A DNA stretch of 8,228 bases from Nitrospirota bacterium. Lineage in GTDB: Bacteria; Nitrospirota; Nitrospiria; SBBL01; Manganitrophaceae. Positions 6,392 through 8,228 of this stretch are shown here, in pieces; position 1 is the first letter of the stretch; each line of letters starts with the position of its first letter. The translations under genes were made by a program, and so were the position numbers. A model generated the notes under the pieces. That model worked only from the letters and a program-made list of their open reading frames with translations. It had not been told where the DNA came from and did not search any database. The stretch is taken from contig JAHFEM010000063.1 in assembly GCA_023248505.1 (NCBI GenBank), positions 1 to 8,228 on the forward strand, written 5' to 3'.

Positions 6392-7246
6392 TTAGGTTCC
6401 CTTTAGAACTAAAGCGTGAATCTGACCATTATTAGCGGTAACGGTCGCATCACTTCCTTGGGAATTTCCTCTCAAATAGAGATCACTTCCAGTTCCTCCA
6501 GTTGTAACCTTCCCCAAAACAGTGAATAAAAAATAACCACTGTTGAATGCCGCAACATATTGTGATGTCTGAATGTCGGGTGAGACATCCACTCCAAAAT
6601 CAATTGTCGCCCCTCCAGTAATCCTTATTACAGACGTGATTGACCCTGCAGTTCCTCCTTTGTCTGCTTTCATATATATAGTGATATAAATATAATCTCC
6701 AGTATTTAGGGTACCTAAATCAATCGGTCCTGCAATGATATTTGCACTAGATGGATTTAATGTAACTGCGCCGAGATTTTTTGCAGACCCTTCCAAAACC
6801 TTTGATCTATTAACTGGTACAGTCCCATTAGTCATTGACCCAGCAATACCCAAATTACCTGCTGCATCCATGTTCATATATGCTGTTCCCCCATGGTGCA
6901 ACCTGAACTTGCTTTGGTAATTGTCCATAATCCACTCGGTATTGCTGCCAGCCCCATCGAGTTGGATCTCACCCCCTTCATTGGTTGTATCTTGGGAGCC
7001 GATGCGCAGTTTCGCACCTGTTCCCGCCACATGAAGCGTTGTGTCGGGGTTTGTCACCCCGATTCCAACCTTGCCGTTATAGAGATAAAGCTGACCGGCG
7101 CAGTCATACGTTCCCACTTGGCAGCTTGTCGCCTGGGGCTGAGCAATATCTCCCCAAACCCACAGGATGATTGTGGTGGCAAGGACACAGAAGCTCCGAG
7201 ACCGCCAGATGCTGCTTGCCTTTTTTGTTTCTCTATTGTCTTTCAT
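6392..7246 (-). CDS. Exported protein with a tail-fibre-like N-terminal motif, function unknown
   Basis: The 284-residue product has a basic N-terminus (R5, K8, K9, R15, R17), a hydrophobic stretch at 19-31 and a plausible signal cleavage near AQPQA (35-39). Two cysteines follow at 42 and 49. Residues 58-74 read GKVGIGVTNPDTTLHVA, a motif widespread in phage tail-fibre-like and bacterial surface proteins, often before an S74 autoprotease domain; no S74 domain is present. Residues about 180-284 look like a beta-sandwich head rich in Gly, Thr and Ser, ending 'IHALVLKGT'. The Shine-Dalgarno AAGGAG (7256-7261) is 9 nt before the ATG. The 3' part is AT-rich (6661-6720 is about 27% GC by count), unlike the lipoprotein gene. 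It follows the FN3 gene by 80 nt on the same strand and could share its transcript. A surface role is inference. Confidence 0.8.
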   Translation of the reverse strand: MKDNRETKKASSIWRSRSFCVLATTIILWVWGDIAQPQATSCQVGTYDCAGQLYLYNGKVGIGVTNPDTTLHVAGTGAKLRIGSQDTTNEGGEIQLDGAGSNTEWIMDNYQSKFRLHHGGTAYMNMDAAGNLGIAGSMTNGTVPVNRSKVLEGSAKNLGAVTLNPSSANIIAGPIDLGTLNTGDYIYITIYMKADKGGTAGSITSVIRITGGATIDFGVDVSPDIQTSQYVAAFNSGYFLFTVLGKVTTGGTGSDLYLRGNSQGSDATVTANNGQIHALVLKGT

Positions 7247-7326
7247 GGGGACTGGCTCCTTTTTTAGCTCTTGCTTCTTTTGTAAATGGGATCTCTCTTC
7301 TTCTCAGATCGGTCAGACCAACAACT

Positions 7327-8228
7327 TCATTTCACACCTTGCCGTGGATCTCCTACATGGACCGCTTTGACGGCTGTGACAAGCGAGGTCAAAGCAGGGT
7401 CCGTATAGCTCGGTGCCGGCAAACCCAACGTAGTAAAGGCTTGGTTTAAATTAGTACGCAATTCCAGTATATGCGCGGCTTTAATTAAGACCCCAGTTAG
7501 AGTGGAATCCGTCCAGGTAGCTGCACCGAGCCCGGCGCTGGCCCTAACGGCATTCACCGCCTGGCGTAGTTGAGTAATATGGATTGCTTTCACCACAGTT
7601 ACCCCTGCTGCAAGAGGGTCATCTGTAAAGAAGATCATCGTCGCGAAATCTTTTATACTGTAGTTGGATTTGTTGTTTGTTCCATCCACCGCCCGCACTC
7701 GGTAAAGATAGGTCACACCGGCAGTCACCGTGCTGTCCGTAAAGTTAGTGGCCACTGGGGCAGAGAGCACGGTGTAAGGACCATTATTGGAACTTCGCTC
7801 CACTTCGTAATAAGACAGCAGTAAATTGTCGGTCGAGGCGGTCCAAGTGAGATTGACCTGGGTGGAACTCACCGCGGTGGCGGTTAAAGATGTGGGAACT
7901 GTCGGAACCACTGTGTCTGCCGGCGCAGCGGGGGTGGCCCTGTTGACGGAGGACGAGAAACCGCTGAGATTTCCGGCTGCATCGGTGGCTCTGACTCGAT
8001 AGATATATGTTGTGCTGGCGGCTCGCTGTGTGTCGTTATAGCTGGTTCCTGTGACGGTGGCAATCAGAGCAGGCGTACAACCGGTTCCCTGGCAACGTTG
8101 CACCTCATACGCCGTCACCCCCACATTATCTGTGGAAGCGGTCCAGGAGAGATCGATCCGATTGCTGGCAAAAGCCGTGGCCGTTAAACCCGTCGGTGCT
8201 GAGGGCGGAGTGATATCCGGCGTGGTTG
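7327..8228 (-). CDS. Fibronectin type III repeat protein with a C-terminal KAxHI repeat domain, 5' end outside the window
   Basis: The frame is open to the window edge, so the visible 299 residues are only the C-terminal part. A GTG at 8124 is internal: the frame upstream encodes PTGLTATAF and LSWTASTDN, an uninterrupted FN3 strand pattern. FN3 domain one spans about residues 8-100 and domain two about 103-200. They are close copies: PTGLTATA/PTSLTATA, LSWTASTDN/LTWTASTDN, YEVQR/YEVER and YRVRATD/YRVRAVD. Residues 212-299 hold three repeat units starting VKAIHITQLR, IKAAHILELR and VKAVHVGDPR. The protein stops inside the third, whose ELR-type core is altered to DPR. Such FN3-plus-repeat architecture is typical of secreted or cell-surface proteins; I see no enzyme domain in this part. 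The tandem FN3 copies could cause assembly or alignment collapse. Confidence 0.88.
   Translation of the reverse strand, partial: TTPDITPPSAPTGLTATAFASNRIDLSWTASTDNVGVTAYEVQRCQGTGCTPALIATVTGTSYNDTQRAASTTYIYRVRATDAAGNLSGFSSSVNRATPAAPADTVVPTVPTSLTATAVSSTQVNLTWTASTDNLLLSYYEVERSSNNGPYTVLSAPVATNFTDSTVTAGVTYLYRVRAVDGTNNKSNYSIKDFATMIFFTDDPLAAGVTVVKAIHITQLRQAVNAVRASAGLGAATWTDSTLTGVLIKAAHILELRTNLNQAFTTLGLPAPSYTDPALTSLVTAVKAVHVGDPRQGVK
7330..7593 (-). repeat. Three KAxHI(x)2LR repeat units in the C-terminus of the FN3 protein
   Basis: Repeat starts are at 7593, 7485 and 7371, giving unit lengths of 36 and 38 codons. Each of the first two units has a KA-x-HI-xx-LR helix and a later 'GL....(W/Y)TD..LT' segment. 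The third is cut by the stop codon after 14 residues and has DPR where the others have QLR or ELR. The similarity is clear at protein level and weak at DNA level. Confidence 0.7.

Noticed and set aside
7327..8124. Taking GTG at 8124 as the start of the FN3 protein
   Set aside because: The same frame runs on to the window edge and encodes a continuous FN3 strand pattern (TGLTATAF, LSWTASTDN). The gene is 5'-truncated by the window instead.

Overview
The window reads as a chromosomal segment of a Gram-negative bacterium of moderately high GC that carries a bacterial proteasome ATPase. A Mpa/ARC-type ATPase outside Actinobacteria, next to a lipobox lipoprotein (lipid-anchored, so a diderm is likely) and several large exported proteins, fits Nitrospirota or a related lineage best. 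This is inferred from gene content; I could not run a phylogeny.

Layout. Positions 1-1441 (minus) hold the first 480 codons of the proteasome-associated AAA ATPase, with a good sigma70-type promoter at 1501-1529. Positions 1639-3314 (minus) are a compact thiamin operon in the order thiS, thiG, thiE/tenI. It has a near-consensus promoter at 3438-3467 and, between promoter and thiS, a leader that can fold into a tight three-way junction. Positions 3504-3917 or 3971 (minus) encode a single-domain response regulator with its own promoter. It is divergent from a large lipoprotein gene (4249-6057, plus), which also has its own promoter and ends in a textbook intrinsic terminator at 6074-6106.

Positions 6107-6391 are non-coding and contain a small hairpin and a motif resembling REP/transposon-associated sequence. 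Positions 6392-8228 (minus) hold two genes for exported surface-type proteins. One has a short tail-fibre-like motif and an AT-rich 3' half. The other is the C-terminal 299 residues of a fibronectin type III protein ending in degenerate 'KAxHIxxLR' repeats; its 5' end lies beyond the window.

How the genes work together. ThiS (sulfur carrier) and ThiG (thiazole synthase) make the thiazole half of thiamin. The third gene is either the coupling enzyme ThiE or, as its missing metal-ligand residue suggests, the thiazole tautomerase TenI, which would make the operon purely thiazole-forming. The most interesting points are the structured thiS leader, which lacks the hallmarks of a canonical TPP riboswitch, and the ThiS C-terminus, which carries Ser-Cys-Arg after the Gly-Gly that normally has to be terminal. 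The surface-protein half looks like accessory, possibly mosaic DNA.
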